From an uncultured Clostridia bacterium (GTDB taxonomy: Bacteria; Bacillota; Clostridia; Christensenellales; Borkfalkiaceae), in assembly GCA_947631905.1 (NCBI GenBank), contig CANRND010000024.1:1-32795 (forward strand): a stretch of DNA of 32,795 nt, in the 5' to 3' direction. Position 1 is the stretch's first letter; the number at the start of each line of letters is the position of its first letter. Under the pieces are notes generated by a model. The model was not told the DNA's origin, made no database searches, and saw only the letters and a list, made by a program, of their open reading frames with translations. The translations under genes and the position numbers were made by a program. Of the stretch, positions 1 to 9,332 are shown in pieces.

Positions 1-1
1 G

Positions 2-238
2 GGTGAATTTCTGATTTACTACCGCGGCAAACTTGTCGGCGGGATCTACGACGATAGATTGCTCGTAAAACCCGTGAAATCTGCTTTATTCTATTTGCCC
101 CAGGCAGAGTATTCCTTGCCGTATGAGGGCGCAAGGGAAATGCTCAATGTGGACAATGTGGACGACAAGGCTTTTTTGGCAGGATTATTTGAGGCTATGT
201 ATGACGACCTGCCAATGCCGAAAACCAAAAAGCGGTAA
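2..238 (+). CDS. TfoX/Sxy N-terminal domain protein (3' part only)
   Basis: The reading frame is open from the window edge to a TAA at 236-238 and gives the last 78 residues of a protein whose start lies outside the window. The visible part, with GGIYDDRLLVKPVKSA followed by a YELPYEGA-like segment and a basic PKTKKR tail, matches my memory of short Firmicutes TfoX/Sxy-domain proteins. Those are usually about 110 residues, so roughly the first third is missing. In gamma-proteobacteria TfoX/Sxy regulates competence; in Gram-positives the stand-alone domain has no firm role, and no function is claimed here. A hairpin follows 23 bases after the stop. The gene converges on the D-lactate dehydrogenase-like gene. 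Assignment is from motif memory. Confidence 0.72.
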   Translation, partial: GEFLIYYRGKLVGGIYDDRLLVKPVKSALFYLPQAEYSLPYEGAREMLNVDNVDDKAFLAGLFEAMYDDLPMPKTKKR

Positions 239-261
239 ATTCAATTTAACGGAATACAAAG

Positions 262-288
262 AAAGCGAGGGCATGTTGCCCCCGCTTT
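262..288. terminator. Bidirectional hairpin between convergent genes
   Basis: An AAAGCG-GGGC / GCCC-CGCTTT stem with one bulged position and a short loop lies between the convergent TfoX-like and dehydrogenase genes. The flanking A and T runs allow it to stop transcription from both sides. Confidence 0.6.
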
Positions 289-303
289 TCATATAGAAAA
301 TGC

Positions 304-1332
304 TCAAAAACACTTCTCCTTTCGCTCTTTCATGCAGTTTTCCACATTGCCGCACTTGTAACAGAGTTCGTTCTCGCAGATGTCGCCCTTGAAAAAGGTC
401 ACGAGGTTGTTCACCGTCGTTTCGGCGATGCCTGCGAGCGCCTCTTCCGTCAAAAACGCCTGGTGGGATGTGACGATGACGTTCGGCATCGACAAGAGGC
501 GGGCGAGAACGTCGTCCTCGATGATATGCCCCGAGAAGTCGCGGAAAAACACGTCCGATTCCTCCTCGTACACATCGAGGCAGGCCGCGCCGATCTTGCG
601 CTTTTTGATACCATCCAAGAGCGCCTCCGCGTCGATGAGCGCCCCGCGCGAAGTGTTGAGAACGATGACCCCCTTTTTGAGTTTTTCCACCGCGGCGGCG
701 TCGATGAGATGTTCGGTCTCCTCGGTGAGCGGGCAATGCAGGGAGATGACGTCGCTACGGGCAAACAGTTCGTCGAGCGGGACGTACTCCACCCCCTCTG
801 CCGACGGGAACTTGTCGTAAGCGATCACTTTCATGCCGAAGCCCTTGCAGATGCCGATAAATACCTTTCCGATCTTGCCCGTGCCGATCACCCCCACCGT
901 CTTGCCGTGCAGGTCGAAGCCCATGAGGCCGCTCAACGAAAAGTTAAAATCTTTGGTGCGGATATACGCCTTGTGGATGCGGCGCACCGAGGTGAGCAGA
1001 AGCGCCATCGTATGCTCGGCAACGGCGTAGGGAGAATAGGCGGGAACGCGCAAAACGTGGATCTTTCCGAAGCAATGGGCGAGGTCCACGTTGTTGTAGC
1101 CCGCACAGCGCAGGGCGATGACTTTTATGCCGAGTTCGTACAGCTTGTCTATGACGGGTGCGTCGAGCGTGTCGTTGACGAACACGCATACGCCGTCGTA
1201 CCCCCGCGCAAGCCCCGCGGTATCGGCTGTCAGTTTGGTATCGTAAAATTTGAACTCGATGTCATGCTCTTCCCCGTATTTCACGAACGAGGGCATGTCG
1301 TAATCTTTTGCGTCGAAAAAAGCGATCTTCAT
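304..1332 (-). CDS. ldhA: D-2-hydroxyacid dehydrogenase, D-lactate dehydrogenase type, with Cys-rich tail
   Basis: A 342-residue cytosolic NAD-dependent dehydrogenase, most like fermentative D-lactate dehydrogenase (pyruvate plus NADH to D-lactate). Visible family signatures are RCAGYNNVDL near residue 95, the nucleotide-binding VIGTGKIGKVF near 148, HCPLTEETEHLID, NTSRGALIDAEAL near 228, the Glu region VYEEESD and the catalytic His in TSHQAFLTEEAL near 290. The length is slightly above the usual ~330 because the protein ends in an unusual tail carrying five cysteines (IC, LC, KC, NC, KC). The start has a GAGAGG site 7-12 bases upstream and its own sigma-70-like promoter. The gene stands alone. 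Other D-2-hydroxyacid substrates (2-hydroxyisocaproate, for instance) cannot be excluded. Confidence 0.85.
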   Translation of the reverse strand: MKIAFFDAKDYDMPSFVKYGEEHDIEFKFYDTKLTADTAGLARGYDGVCVFVNDTLDAPVIDKLYELGIKVIALRCAGYNNVDLAHCFGKIHVLRVPAYSPYAVAEHTMALLLTSVRRIHKAYIRTKDFNFSLSGLMGFDLHGKTVGVIGTGKIGKVFIGICKGFGMKVIAYDKFPSAEGVEYVPLDELFARSDVISLHCPLTEETEHLIDAAAVEKLKKGVIVLNTSRGALIDAEALLDGIKKRKIGAACLDVYEEESDVFFRDFSGHIIEDDVLARLLSMPNVIVTSHQAFLTEEALAGIAETTVNNLVTFFKGDICENELCYKCGNVENCMKERKEKCF

Positions 1333-1349
1333 CCTGTTACCTCTCTTTT

Positions 1350-1378
1350 ATCCTAACCGATGACGGCAAATCTGTCAA
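1350..1378 (-). promoter_or_regulatory. Sigma-70-like promoter of the dehydrogenase gene
   Basis: On the minus strand TTGACA (1373-1378), a 17-base spacer and TAGGAT (1350-1355) lie just upstream of the GAGAGG ribosome site and the ATG at 1332. The very short leader makes this the likely sole promoter. Confidence 0.75.
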
Positions 1379-1388
1379 CAGTTTGCGG

Positions 1389-1411
1389 AAAAAAAAGAGG
1401 TTCTATAACTC
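1389..1411 (-). terminator. Weak terminator after the nitrilase-fold gene
   Basis: The minus strand has a small GAGTT/AACCTC hairpin with one bulge, overlapping the stop codon and followed by eight T residues. The stem is short, so efficiency is uncertain. Confidence 0.4.
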
Positions 1412-2078
1412 AGTATTCCGTTTTGCGCTTCAAGAAAAAGCCGCGCTTACGCGTTTCCACCACATGGTATTCCTGCTCGCGCGGCAGGTCGAAAACGCAG
1501 GGACTTTTCGGGGAGGAAAACCGCAGTTTCCCTGCGGGATCGGCGGCTTCGGCATAGCCGTAGGCGCACAGGCAGACGGGGATCCCGAAGAAAAATGCGC
1601 CCGCGCGGGTGAGGTTGAGTTCCAGCCCCTCGTTGAGCTGTTCGAACACGCACAGCGCAACGTCCGCCCCGCAGAGGGAGAGCGTTTCGAGAACGTGCGG
1701 GAAATAGAGATCTTCCGCAACCACGATCCCCAATTTTCCCGCTTTCGTGTCGAAGAGCTTTACACCCGCGCCGCTTCGGAACTCGCTGCCGTCGATGCGG
1801 TTCACCATATCCGAAACGCCCAAAATGCGCCCCCGCTCCGCCACCACAACGGACTTGCGGCGCATTCCGCGCGCGTTCGTATAGCACCCGCAGACGACTA
1901 CGTTCTGCCCCGTTTTGGAGAGGATCGCAACGTCCTCGAAGAGGTTCGTCTCCCCTTTCAGCTCCCGCTCGTAACTGACCTCTCCGAGGGCATGGAAAGG
2001 AAACATGAAAATATCCGCCGCGCGCGTTGCGCCGCGGAAGTCGCCCAAATTTCCGCTCGTGACAAAACAAATGCGCAT
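1410..2078 (-). CDS. Nitrilase-superfamily protein lacking the catalytic cysteine
   Basis: A 222-residue protein of carbon-nitrogen hydrolase (nitrilase) fold. The region around residues 116-127 reads GIVVAEDLYFP where active family members have G-x-x-I-C-x-D-x-x-FP, so the nucleophile cysteine is Ala121. A Glu is present near residue 33 (HALGEVSYE). The usual catalytic Lys is not obvious: the matching stretch reads VSDMVNRIDG. The protein is also short against the usual 260-280 residues. I infer a non-hydrolytic relative, or a binding or regulatory role. The start was set at the ATG at 2078 because GGGGAGAAAG sits 3-12 bases before it; an in-frame ATG at 2096 has no ribosome site. No clear promoter is visible upstream, so read-through from the mscL operon is possible. 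Confidence 0.7.
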   Translation of the reverse strand: MRICFVTSGNLGDFRGATRAADIFMFPFHALGEVSYERELKGETNLFEDVAILSKTGQNVVVCGCYTNARGMRRKSVVVAERGRILGVSDMVNRIDGSEFRSGAGVKLFDTKAGKLGIVVAEDLYFPHVLETLSLCGADVALCVFEQLNEGLELNLTRAGAFFFGIPVCLCAYGYAEAADPAGKLRFSSPKSPCVFDLPREQEYHVVETRKRGFFLKRKTEY

Positions 2079-2121
2079 TTCTTTCTCCCCGTTCATGATA
2101 TGGGAAAGCGGGCAAAGATGT

Positions 2122-2153
2122 GAAAGAGCCGACCCGTTTGGGTCGGCTCTTTC
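2122..2153 (-). terminator. Strong terminator hairpin at end of the purA-mscL operon
   Basis: A perfect 14-base-pair stem (GAAAGAGCCGACCC and its complement) with a 4-base loop lies 11 bases after the mscL stop. It has no long T run beyond the T residues within the stem. Confidence 0.75.
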
Positions 2154-2164
2154 CGTGGGAACGG

Positions 2165-2794
2165 TTATTCGTTCTTTGTTTTGAGCAAGTCGCGGATCTG
2201 CGTGAGCAGTTCTTCCGTCGTGGGAGCGGGAGGAACGGCCGCCGCGGCTTCTGCCGCCGCTTTTGCTTCGGCCTCTGCCTGTGCGCGCTTTTCAGCTGCG
2301 ATCGCAAGGATCTCGTCGCGGTTTTTGCCCTCATGGCGGAGCTGTTTGAACTCCTCTTTTGTGAGAGGCGCATACTTCGCTTTCGCATCGGCAGCACCCT
2401 CATGAACGCGGTTGATGACCTTGATGATGAGGAAGAGAACGAGCGCGATGAGCAGGAAGTTGATGATCGCGGTGATGAACGCACCCCAGTCGATATAAAT
2501 GGAGTTCGCAAGATCGATCATCGGAGCGCCCGTAGTCGCGTCAACGATTGTTTTCCCCGCTTCGTCGACCAGCGGCGCCTGATGCAGGTAGGTGTAGATA
2601 TTCTCCAAACCCTTTCCGCCCGTGATCATGAACAGGACCCAGTTGATGATGGGCATCAGGATCTGGTTGGTGAGCGCAGTCACGATGGCGCTGAACGCGC
2701 CGCCGATGATAACGCCTACGGCCATATCCACCACGTTTCCGCGCGCGATGAACTCCTTGAACTCCTTGAAAAAGCCTTTCTTTTCTTTTGCCAT
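2165..2794 (-). CDS. mscL: Large-conductance mechanosensitive channel MscL
   Basis: A homopentameric inner-membrane channel that opens under extreme tension to release solutes on hypo-osmotic shock. The N-terminus [31 protein letters not shown] is the family signature for the amphipathic helix and TM1 (about residues 6-40). A second membrane segment lies near 105-128 ([24 protein letters not shown]), with a charged periplasmic loop between them. At 209 residues it is longer than the usual 130-150: the loop is enlarged and the cytoplasmic tail continues as an Ala/Glu-rich likely coiled coil (about 155-185), then a short [13 protein letters not shown] helix. Its GGAGG ribosome site lies in the last codons of malQ, whose stop is 4 bases before this ATG, so the two are translationally linked. 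Last gene of the operon. Confidence 0.95.
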   Translation of the reverse strand: MAKEKKGFFKEFKEFIARGNVVDMAVGVIIGGAFSAIVTALTNQILMPIINWVLFMITGGKGLENIYTYLHQAPLVDEAGKTIVDATTGAPMIDLANSIYIDWGAFITAIINFLLIALVLFLIIKVINRVHEGAADAKAKYAPLTKEEFKQLRHEGKNRDEILAIAAEKRAQAEAEAKAAAEAAAAVPPAPTTEELLTQIRDLLKTKNE

Positions 2795-2798
2795 AAAG

Positions 2799-4295
2799 TT
2801 ACCTCCGATAAATTTTTATCATTTTTTTCAATCTGTGCAAAACATGCGCAGAAGGAAGCCGATCGAGACGGTACTGCCAATTCCCCTCCGCGACCCCCGG
2901 ATAGTTCATGCGGCTCGTATTGTCGAGGGCGAGAATATCCTGTACGGGCAGAACGGAGAGCCGCGCCTTGCTCCAAAGCGCCATAGCGAGAAACGCCTGC
3001 GCAAGGGAACGCGCGCTCTTTTTGAGCGGAATATCCAGCCCGCAGGTCTTTAATTCCGCCGCAACGCGGGAGCGGAATAAGATGTACTCTTCCGCGGAAA
3101 GCGACTGCGCGTAGCCCGCCACGGTGTCGTTGTCGTGCGTTCCCGTGTAGCAGACGCAATTTTCGGGCTGGTTGTGGGGCAAAAACGGGTTGTCGGGGTT
3201 GCCGTCGAACGCAAAGAGCAGCACTTTCATGCCGGGGAAACCCGTCTTTTGCAGAAGCGCCCGCACCCCGTCGTCGATGATGCCGAGATCTTCCGCGATG
3301 ATGTTCTTTCTGCCTCCGCCGATCCCCGCAAAGAGCTTTTCTTTGGGACCCTCTTCCCAGTTTCCGCCGATCGCAGTTTCCTCTCCGAAATCGATCTCAT
3401 AGTAGCGGTCGATCCCGCGGAAGTGGTCGATCCGCACGAGATCGTAAGTTGAGAGCGCGGATCTGAGCCGTGCCGTCCACCATCCGAATTTCTCTTTTTC
3501 GTGCGCTTTCCAATCGTAGACGGGATTGCCCCAGAGCTGGCCCGTTTCGGAAAAATAATCGGGCGGGACCCCTGCGACTTTCAGGGGGTTCAAGTCTTCG
3601 TTCAGCTTAAAAAGTTCGGGACGCGCCCATACGTCCGCGCTGTCGTAGGCGACATAGAGCGGGATGTCGCCGATGAGTCTGATTCCCGCGGAACGGCATC
3701 CATTGTGGAAGTTTTCCCATTGCGTCCAAAACATATATTGCACGAACTGCCAGAAGAGATACTCTTCATGGTAGTCGGTGCGGAGTGTTTCCACCGCGTC
3801 GGGTTCATGCCGCTTCAAAGGTTCGTCCCAATCGCAGAAACTGCCGCCGTAAACGGTCTTTGCGGTCATGAACAGGGCATAATCTTCGAATTTCCCCTCT
3901 TTGACGAATGCGCGGAAGTCCTCGTCGTCGAAATGGAAACGGGAGAACGCAAGGCGGAGAGTGGCGTAACGCTCTTCATAGAGCGCGCCGTAGTCCGCTT
4001 TCCGTACGCCTTTGTAGCGGGCGCGCAGGTCTTTGAGTTCTTTCTGTTTGAGAAGCCCCGCTTTTCCGAGTTCGTCGAGGTCGATGAAATAGGGATTGCC
4101 CGAGATGCAGGAGACCGACTGGTAGGGAGAATCCCCGTAGCCCGTCTGCACCAGCGGAAGGATCTGCCAATGGGTGACGCCGCACCTTGCAAGGGCAAGC
4201 GCGAAACGGGCGGCGTCTTTCAGATTGCCGATCCCGTACTTTCCGGGCAGAGAGGAAATATGGCATAAAACGCCCGTGTTTTTCTTTACTTCCAT
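2799..4295 (-). CDS. malQ: 4-alpha-glucanotransferase (amylomaltase)
   Basis: A 498-residue GH77 enzyme that transfers alpha-1,4-glucan segments between maltodextrins in the cytosol. The protein opens with [20 protein letters not shown], the family N-terminus. The catalytic set is visible: VRIDHFRG (nucleophile Asp) near residue 288, IIAEDLG (acid/base Glu) near 337, and [10 protein letters not shown] near 388. Length is normal. I chose the ATG at 4295, which falls right after the dapL stop at 4301 and matches family N-termini; an in-frame ATG at 4334 would overlap dapL by 34 bases. Ribosome sites are weak for both. No glycogen or maltose gene is nearby, so its presence in a nucleotide/lysine operon is unusual. 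Confidence 0.93.
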   Translation of the reverse strand: MEVKKNTGVLCHISSLPGKYGIGNLKDAARFALALARCGVTHWQILPLVQTGYGDSPYQSVSCISGNPYFIDLDELGKAGLLKQKELKDLRARYKGVRKADYGALYEERYATLRLAFSRFHFDDEDFRAFVKEGKFEDYALFMTAKTVYGGSFCDWDEPLKRHEPDAVETLRTDYHEEYLFWQFVQYMFWTQWENFHNGCRSAGIRLIGDIPLYVAYDSADVWARPELFKLNEDLNPLKVAGVPPDYFSETGQLWGNPVYDWKAHEKEKFGWWTARLRSALSTYDLVRIDHFRGIDRYYEIDFGEETAIGGNWEEGPKEKLFAGIGGGRKNIIAEDLGIIDDGVRALLQKTGFPGMKVLLFAFDGNPDNPFLPHNQPENCVCYTGTHDNDTVAGYAQSLSAEEYILFRSRVAAELKTCGLDIPLKKSARSLAQAFLAMALWSKARLSVLPVQDILALDNTSRMNYPGVAEGNWQYRLDRLPSAHVLHRLKKMIKIYRR

Positions 4296-4300
4296 AACGC

Positions 4301-5494
4301 TTACTTTTTCAATACCGTTTTTAAGCGGGAGCATGCCTCCGCCGTATCTTCTCGTGTTCCGAATGCGGTGAGACGGAAAAATCCCTCGCCGTTCTTGCCG
4401 AAGCCGCTTCCGGGCGTTCCGACGACGTTCGCTTTTTCGAGCAGAAAGTCGAAAAACGTCCAGCTATCCATATTGTACGGGCATTTCATCCAGATATAGG
4501 GAGAATTTTTCCCTCCCGTATAGAAAATGCCGAGTTCATCGAGACAATCCGCAATGATCTTCGCGTTTTCGCGGTAATAGCCGAGATTCTCCGCGATCTG
4601 CTTTTCTCCCTCCTCGGTAAAGACTGCCGCCGCGCCCATCTGCGTGATGTAGCTCACGCCGTTGAACTTGGTGGACTGCCGCCGCGCCCAAAGTTTGTTG
4701 AGCGGAGTCCCCTCCCGCACGAGCGCATGCGGAACGACGGTATAGCCGCACCGCACGCCCGTAAAGCCTGCCGTTTTGGAGTAAGAACAGAACTCGATGG
4801 CGCACTCTTTCGCCCCCTCGATCTGGTATACGGAGCGGGCAAGCGCGGGATCGGTGATAAAGTATTCATATGCCGCGTCGTAGAGCAGGACGGCGTTCTT
4901 TTCACGCGCGTAGCGCACCCACTCCGCAAGCTGTTCGCGGGTATATGCCGCGCCCGTGGGATTGTTGGGCGAGCAGAGATAGATGAGATCGGCGTCCACC
5001 TTAAAATCGGGCATGGGCAAGAAACCGTTTTCCGCGGTCGCGTCCGCGAACAAGATCTTCCGCCCCGCCATGATGTTGGTATCCACATACACGGGATAGA
5101 CGGGATCGGGAACGAGAACGGTGTTTTCCTGCGCAAACAGATCGAGGATATTGCCGAGGTCGGATTTCGCGCCGTCCGAGATGAACACTTCGGAACTTTC
5201 GAGCGAAACCCCTTTGCGCGCGTAACTTCTCTTCACGGAGTCGATGAGGACCTCGTAGCCGTAACAATAGCGGTCGGGACCGTAACCCTTAAAAGTTTCT
5301 TTGCGGCTCATGTCGTCCACCGCGCGGTGCATCGCCTCGATCACCGCGGGCGCAAGCGGGCGGGTGACATCCCCGATGGAGAGGCGGATCACCTTTTTAT
5401 CGGGGTGCGCCTCTTTGTATTCCGCGGTCTTTCTTCCCACGGTGGAAAAGAGATAGCTGTCTTTTAAGTTGAGAAAGTTGGAATTGATTTTCAT
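4301..5494 (-). CDS. dapL: LL-diaminopimelate aminotransferase
   Basis: A 397-residue PLP-dependent class I/II aminotransferase. It turns tetrahydrodipicolinate directly into LL-diaminopimelate with glutamate as donor, bypassing the succinylase or acetylase steps of lysine synthesis. The N-terminus ([20 protein letters not shown]) and SIGDVTRPL are typical of DapL rather than general aspartate aminotransferases. Further marks are CSPNNPTGA near residue 174, DAAYEYFI near 206 and the PLP-binding Lys240 in [10 protein letters not shown]. Its product is the substrate of DapF, encoded two genes upstream in the same operon. The ATG overlaps the pyrG stop by 4 bases (ATGA), a sign of translational coupling. 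Confidence 0.95.
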   Translation of the reverse strand: MKINSNFLNLKDSYLFSTVGRKTAEYKEAHPDKKVIRLSIGDVTRPLAPAVIEAMHRAVDDMSRKETFKGYGPDRYCYGYEVLIDSVKRSYARKGVSLESSEVFISDGAKSDLGNILDLFAQENTVLVPDPVYPVYVDTNIMAGRKILFADATAENGFLPMPDFKVDADLIYLCSPNNPTGAAYTREQLAEWVRYAREKNAVLLYDAAYEYFITDPALARSVYQIEGAKECAIEFCSYSKTAGFTGVRCGYTVVPHALVREGTPLNKLWARRQSTKFNGVSYITQMGAAAVFTEEGEKQIAENLGYYRENAKIIADCLDELGIFYTGGKNSPYIWMKCPYNMDSWTFFDFLLEKANVVGTPGSGFGKNGEGFFRLTAFGTREDTAEACSRLKTVLKK

Positions 5495-7089
5495 GATCTT
5501 TGATGTTTGAGCGCATGACGCACAAATTCACGGAACAGCGGGTGGGCGCTGTTGGGGCGGGACTTGAACTCGGGGTGGAACTGCACCGCGATGAAAAAGT
5601 CGTTTGCGGGATATTCGATCGCTTCCACGAGCTTCCCGTCGGGGGAAGTCCCTGCGATCTTCATACCGTTCCGCTCGAAAGCCTCGCGGTACTCATTGTT
5701 AAATTCAAAGCGGTGGCGGTGGCGTTCGGAAATGGTATCCGTGCCATATGCGGCTTTCATCTGCTCGCCGAGAACTTTGCAGGGATAGGCGCCGAGCCGC
5801 ATTGTCCCCCCCATCTTGACCCCGTACTGGTCGGGCATCAGATCGATAACGGAGTGCTTGCCCTCGGGGACGAACTCCGAGGAGTTGGCGTCGGGGATCC
5901 CCAGCGCGTCCCTTGCGAACTCGATCGCGGCGATGTGCATGCCGAGGCAAAGGCCGAGGTAAGGAATATTATGCTCGCGCGCATATTTGCAGGCGGCGAC
6001 CATGCCCTCGATGCCGCGGTTTCCGAACCCGCCGGGAACGAGAATGCCGTCTACGCCGCCGAAGAGTTCTTCCGCATTATCGGGGCGGACGGTTTCGCTG
6101 TCCACCCACTCGATCTCGACGCTTGCGCCCGTCTCGAACCCGCCGTGGGAGAGCGCTTCGATGACGGAAAGATAGGCGTCGTGCAGGGTGATATATTTCC
6201 CGCAGAGGGCGATCTTGACCTTTTTTTTGCGGGCGTGGACGCGTTTGAGCATCTCCGCCCATTCCGTAAGATCGATCTCGCGCGGTTCGAGGTGCAGAAT
6301 GCGGCACACCGTTGTGGAAAGATTGCTCTTTTCGAGCATCATGGGAGCCTCGTAAAGCACGGGAACGGTCAAGTTTTCGATGCAACAATCGGGAGTGACG
6401 TTGCAGAACATGGCGATCTTTTCGATGATGCTCTCGGGCATATGCTTGTCGACGCGGGCAACGATGATGTCAGGGAAAATGCCCATGCCTTGAAGTTCTT
6501 TGACGGAATGTTGGGTGGGCTTGCTCTTGAACTCGCAGGACCCCGAGATATAGGGAACCAGCGTCACGTGGATGAAACAGCAGTTCTCCCGCCCGATCTC
6601 CCGCGCCACCTGACGGATGGCTTCGAGGAAAGGCTGGCTTTCGATGTCGCCCGTGGTGCCGCCGATCTCGGTGATGACGATGTCGGCGTTCGAAGTCCTG
6701 CCGACTTGATAGATAAAACTCTTGATCTCGTTGGTGATATGGGGAATGACCTGCACGGTCTGCCCGAGGTATTCCCCCGCGCGCTCTTTGTTGAGGACGT
6801 TCCAATACACTTTCCCCGTCGTGAGGTTGGAAAAGCGGTTGAGGTCCTCGTCGATAAAACGCTCGTAATGCCCGAGGTCGAGGTCGGTCTCCGCCCCGTC
6901 CTCCGTGACGTACACTTCGCCGTGCTGGATGGGATTCATCGTTCCGGGGTCGATGTTGATGTAGGGATCGAGCTTTTGCGCCGCCACTTTGTAGCCGCGC
7001 ATTTTGAGGAGCCGTCCCAAAGACGCCGCCGTGATCCCCTTTCCGAGTCCCGAAACAACGCCGCCCGTAACAAAAATGTATTTCGTCAT
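5491..7089 (-). CDS. pyrG: CTP synthase (glutamine hydrolysing)
   Basis: A 532-residue bifunctional enzyme that aminates UTP to CTP using ATP and ammonia from glutamine. The N-terminal synthetase domain (about 1-270) starts [17 protein letters not shown] and has the [11 protein letters not shown] loop near 141. The C-terminal class I glutamine amidotransferase domain (about 290-530) has [10 protein letters not shown] near 350, the nucleophile Cys381 in LGLCLGM, and the His505/Glu507 pair in FHPEF. Length is standard. The start is the ATG at 7089, preceded by AGAGGTG; a GTG six bases upstream is in frame but overlaps that site. It sits 23 bases after dapF and overlaps dapL by 4 bases. Confidence 0.97.
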   Translation of the reverse strand: MTKYIFVTGGVVSGLGKGITAASLGRLLKMRGYKVAAQKLDPYINIDPGTMNPIQHGEVYVTEDGAETDLDLGHYERFIDEDLNRFSNLTTGKVYWNVLNKERAGEYLGQTVQVIPHITNEIKSFIYQVGRTSNADIVITEIGGTTGDIESQPFLEAIRQVAREIGRENCCFIHVTLVPYISGSCEFKSKPTQHSVKELQGMGIFPDIIVARVDKHMPESIIEKIAMFCNVTPDCCIENLTVPVLYEAPMMLEKSNLSTTVCRILHLEPREIDLTEWAEMLKRVHARKKKVKIALCGKYITLHDAYLSVIEALSHGGFETGASVEIEWVDSETVRPDNAEELFGGVDGILVPGGFGNRGIEGMVAACKYAREHNIPYLGLCLGMHIAAIEFARDALGIPDANSSEFVPEGKHSVIDLMPDQYGVKMGGTMRLGAYPCKVLGEQMKAAYGTDTISERHRHRFEFNNEYREAFERNGMKIAGTSPDGKLVEAIEYPANDFFIAVQFHPEFKSRPNSAHPLFREFVRHALKHQRS

Positions 7090-7112
7090 AAACACCTCTT
7101 AAATTGTTGCAT

Positions 7113-7955
7113 TCAAAGGTCTACGCTTCCGACAAAGGCAAGTTCGGCGGGTCCCGTCATGAATACGGCGCGATCCGTGTATCTGATCACAAGGTCGCCG
7201 CCTTTGAGATGAACGAGAATGTCGGCATCCTTTTCCGCGCAGCCGTTCAAAACGGCCGCCACCGCGACGGCGCACGCGCCCGTGCCGCACGCCCATGTCT
7301 CTCCGCTTCCGCGCTCCCACACCCGCATTTTCAGCTCGTTTTTGCCGATAACTTGCACAAATTCCGTGTTCACCCGCTCGGGGAACGCAGGATGGTTTTC
7401 AAACTTCGGGCCGAGCGTTTCGAGACCGAGCGCGTCGGGGTCTTTGCAGAATACCACGCAATGCGGGTTTCCCATGCTCACGCAGGTAACTCGGTAAGCC
7501 GTGCCGTCTACAAGGAGCGGATGATCGACGATGCGGTCCCCCTCGAACAGCGCGGGGATCTTTTCGGGACGCAGGACGGCTTTCCCCATATCCACGGTGA
7601 ACGCCGTCGCCTTGCCGCCCCGCTTCCGCACGACGTTTAAGGTCTTTACGCCCGACTTGGTTTCCACGGTGAGCGTATTCTTGCGGATGCCGCGGACGTC
7701 GTAGAGGAGTTTGCCCACGCAACGCACGCCGTTGCCGCACATCTTCCCCTCGCTGCCGTCGGCGTTGAACATGCGCATTTTTCCGTCCGCCTTTTCGCTC
7801 CGCTCCACGAGGATCACGCCGTCCCCGCCCACGGCGAAATGGCGGTCGGAGAGTTTTATCGCCAGTTTTTTGGGATTTTTGATCGGCTCGTCGAAACAAT
7901 CGAAATAGATATAGTCGTTGCCGATCCCGTGCATTTTATAAAAAGTTCTCTGCAT
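7113..7955 (-). CDS. dapF: Diaminopimelate epimerase
   Basis: A 280-residue cofactor-independent racemase converting LL- to meso-diaminopimelate for lysine and peptidoglycan. The two catalytic cysteines are visible: Cys73 in MCGNGVRC and Cys223 in WACGTGACA. The N-terminus FYKMHGIGNDYIYFD is the family start. The ATG comes 4 bases after the purA stop without a clear Shine-Dalgarno site, so translation probably depends on ribosomes finishing purA. It acts directly after DapL, encoded in the same operon. Confidence 0.96.
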   Translation of the reverse strand: MQRTFYKMHGIGNDYIYFDCFDEPIKNPKKLAIKLSDRHFAVGGDGVILVERSEKADGKMRMFNADGSEGKMCGNGVRCVGKLLYDVRGIRKNTLTVETKSGVKTLNVVRKRGGKATAFTVDMGKAVLRPEKIPALFEGDRIVDHPLLVDGTAYRVTCVSMGNPHCVVFCKDPDALGLETLGPKFENHPAFPERVNTEFVQVIGKNELKMRVWERGSGETWACGTGACAVAVAAVLNGCAEKDADILVHLKGGDLVIRYTDRAVFMTGPAELAFVGSVDL

Positions 7956-7961
7956 GATAAG

Positions 7962-9236
7962 TTATTTGAGCTTGATGACGGCGTCCCGCTCGGCGCCGAC
8001 CGCAACATAGGTGATGTTGCAACCGCATGCCTTTTCGATGAACGCGATGTAGTCGAGCGCCTCTTTGGGGAGTTCTTCCTTTTTGCGGCACTTGGAAATG
8101 TCGCAGTGCCAGCCCTTGACTTTCTCAAACACGGGCTTGCACTCGTCGAGAACGTCGGGATAGGGAAAATCATGGATGATCTTCCCGTTCAGCTCATACG
8201 CCGTGCAGACCTCGATCTCTTCGTAGATGGAGAGAATGTCGAGTTTGGTGAGAACGACCTCGTCCGCGCCCTGGCAGCGGATGCCGTAAGAAGAGGCGAC
8301 GACGTCGAAAGGCCCCACTCTTCTGGGCCTGCCCGTTGCCGCGCCGTATTCCCCGCCCGCGGCGCGCAGCTCATCGGCTTTTTCCCCGAAATATTCCGCG
8401 GTGAAAGGCCCCTCGCCCACACAGGTGGAGTATGCTTTCATGATCCCGATGGATCTATCGAGTTTGAGGTTGGGGACGCCCGCGCCGATGGGCGCGTAGG
8501 CCGCGATCGTGAGCGAACTCGACGTATAGGGCAGAATGCCGTAATCGACGTCCCTCAGCGCGCCGAGCTGCGCCTCGAACATGATTTTTTTGCCCGCTTT
8601 TGCGGCGTTGGTGAGATACAGCCCCGTGTCGCAGATGTACTCTCTCAAAGGTTCGCCGTAGGTTTTGAGATAATCGATCGTCTCGTCCACGGAAACGGGC
8701 GCGGCTCCGTACCCTTTCTCCACGGTGAGGTTTTTCCACTCCACGATCTCTTTGACCCGCGCGTACATGCGGTCGGGGTCGAGAAGCTCTCCCATGCGGA
8801 AAGCCTTTTTCATGTAGCGGTCGGCGTACACTGGCGCGATGCCGCGGCGGGTGGAGCCGAACTTTTTGCCCGCGAGACGGTCCTCTTCGAGACAGTCCAA
8901 AAGGACATGATAGGGCATGGTGATGACCGCGCGGTCGGAAATTTTCAGATTTTCGGGGGTGATCTTCACCCCTTTTTCGCGCAGGCGGTTTGCCTCTTCG
9001 GTGAGATGCTTGATGTCGATGACCATGCCGAGGCCCAAAACGTTGACGACGTTTTCACGCAAAATGCCCGAGGGGAGCAGATTGAGGATGAATTTCCCGC
9101 GCTCGTTGATGACCGTGTGGCCGGCATTGTTTCCGCCTTGATAGCGGCAGACAATGTCGTAATCCTCGGAGAGGAGGTCTACCATCTTCCCCTTTCCTTC
9201 GTCTCCCCAGTTGATCCCGCAGATAGATGTGAGCAT
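7962..9236 (-). CDS. purA: Adenylosuccinate synthase
   Basis: A 424-residue GTP-dependent ligase that joins IMP and aspartate, the first committed step to AMP. The protein begins with ICGINWGDEGKGKMVDLLSE (P-loop-like GDEGKGK), followed by YQGGNNAGHTV near residue 35, GTRRGIAP-like STRRGIAPVY near 130, and ATGRPRRVGPFD near 300. Length is normal for the family. The start at 9236 has GGGAGA 5 bases upstream. The frame stays open about 165 bases further, but that stretch contains the promoter and is not protein. First gene of the purA-dapF-pyrG-dapL-malQ-mscL operon. Confidence 0.96.
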   Translation of the reverse strand: MLTSICGINWGDEGKGKMVDLLSEDYDIVCRYQGGNNAGHTVINERGKFILNLLPSGILRENVVNVLGLGMVIDIKHLTEEANRLREKGVKITPENLKISDRAVITMPYHVLLDCLEEDRLAGKKFGSTRRGIAPVYADRYMKKAFRMGELLDPDRMYARVKEIVEWKNLTVEKGYGAAPVSVDETIDYLKTYGEPLREYICDTGLYLTNAAKAGKKIMFEAQLGALRDVDYGILPYTSSSLTIAAYAPIGAGVPNLKLDRSIGIMKAYSTCVGEGPFTAEYFGEKADELRAAGGEYGAATGRPRRVGPFDVVASSYGIRCQGADEVVLTKLDILSIYEEIEVCTAYELNGKIIHDFPYPDVLDECKPVFEKVKGWHCDISKCRKKEELPKEALDYIAFIEKACGCNITYVAVGAERDAVIKLK

Positions 9237-9302
9237 CGATTTCTCCCGTGCGGCGCTTATAGCGGGTACCCCCGCGAAAAGGCCGAAAACAAAATACATT
9301 TT

Positions 9303-9332
9303 ATTATACAATGCCTTGCGGAGGAAAGTCAA
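9303..9332 (-). promoter_or_regulatory. Promoter of the purA-mscL operon
   Basis: The minus strand has TTGACT (9327-9332), an 18-base spacer and a perfect TATAAT (9303-9308), about 66 bases upstream of the purA ATG. The leader includes a short GC-rich hairpin around a GGGTACCC core (about 9259-9276). Confidence 0.85.

Noticed and set aside
5500..7212. A 570-codon open frame on the plus strand opposite pyrG and the dapF end
   Set aside because: It is antisense to two clear enzymes, has Arg/Val/Asp-rich composition typical of reversed GC-rich genes, no ribosome site and no recognisable domain.
9259..9276. GGGTACCC palindrome in the purA leader as a regulator site
   Set aside because: Short GC palindromes are expected here; the similar GGGGTACCCC at 18779 has a different context, so no shared operator is claimed.
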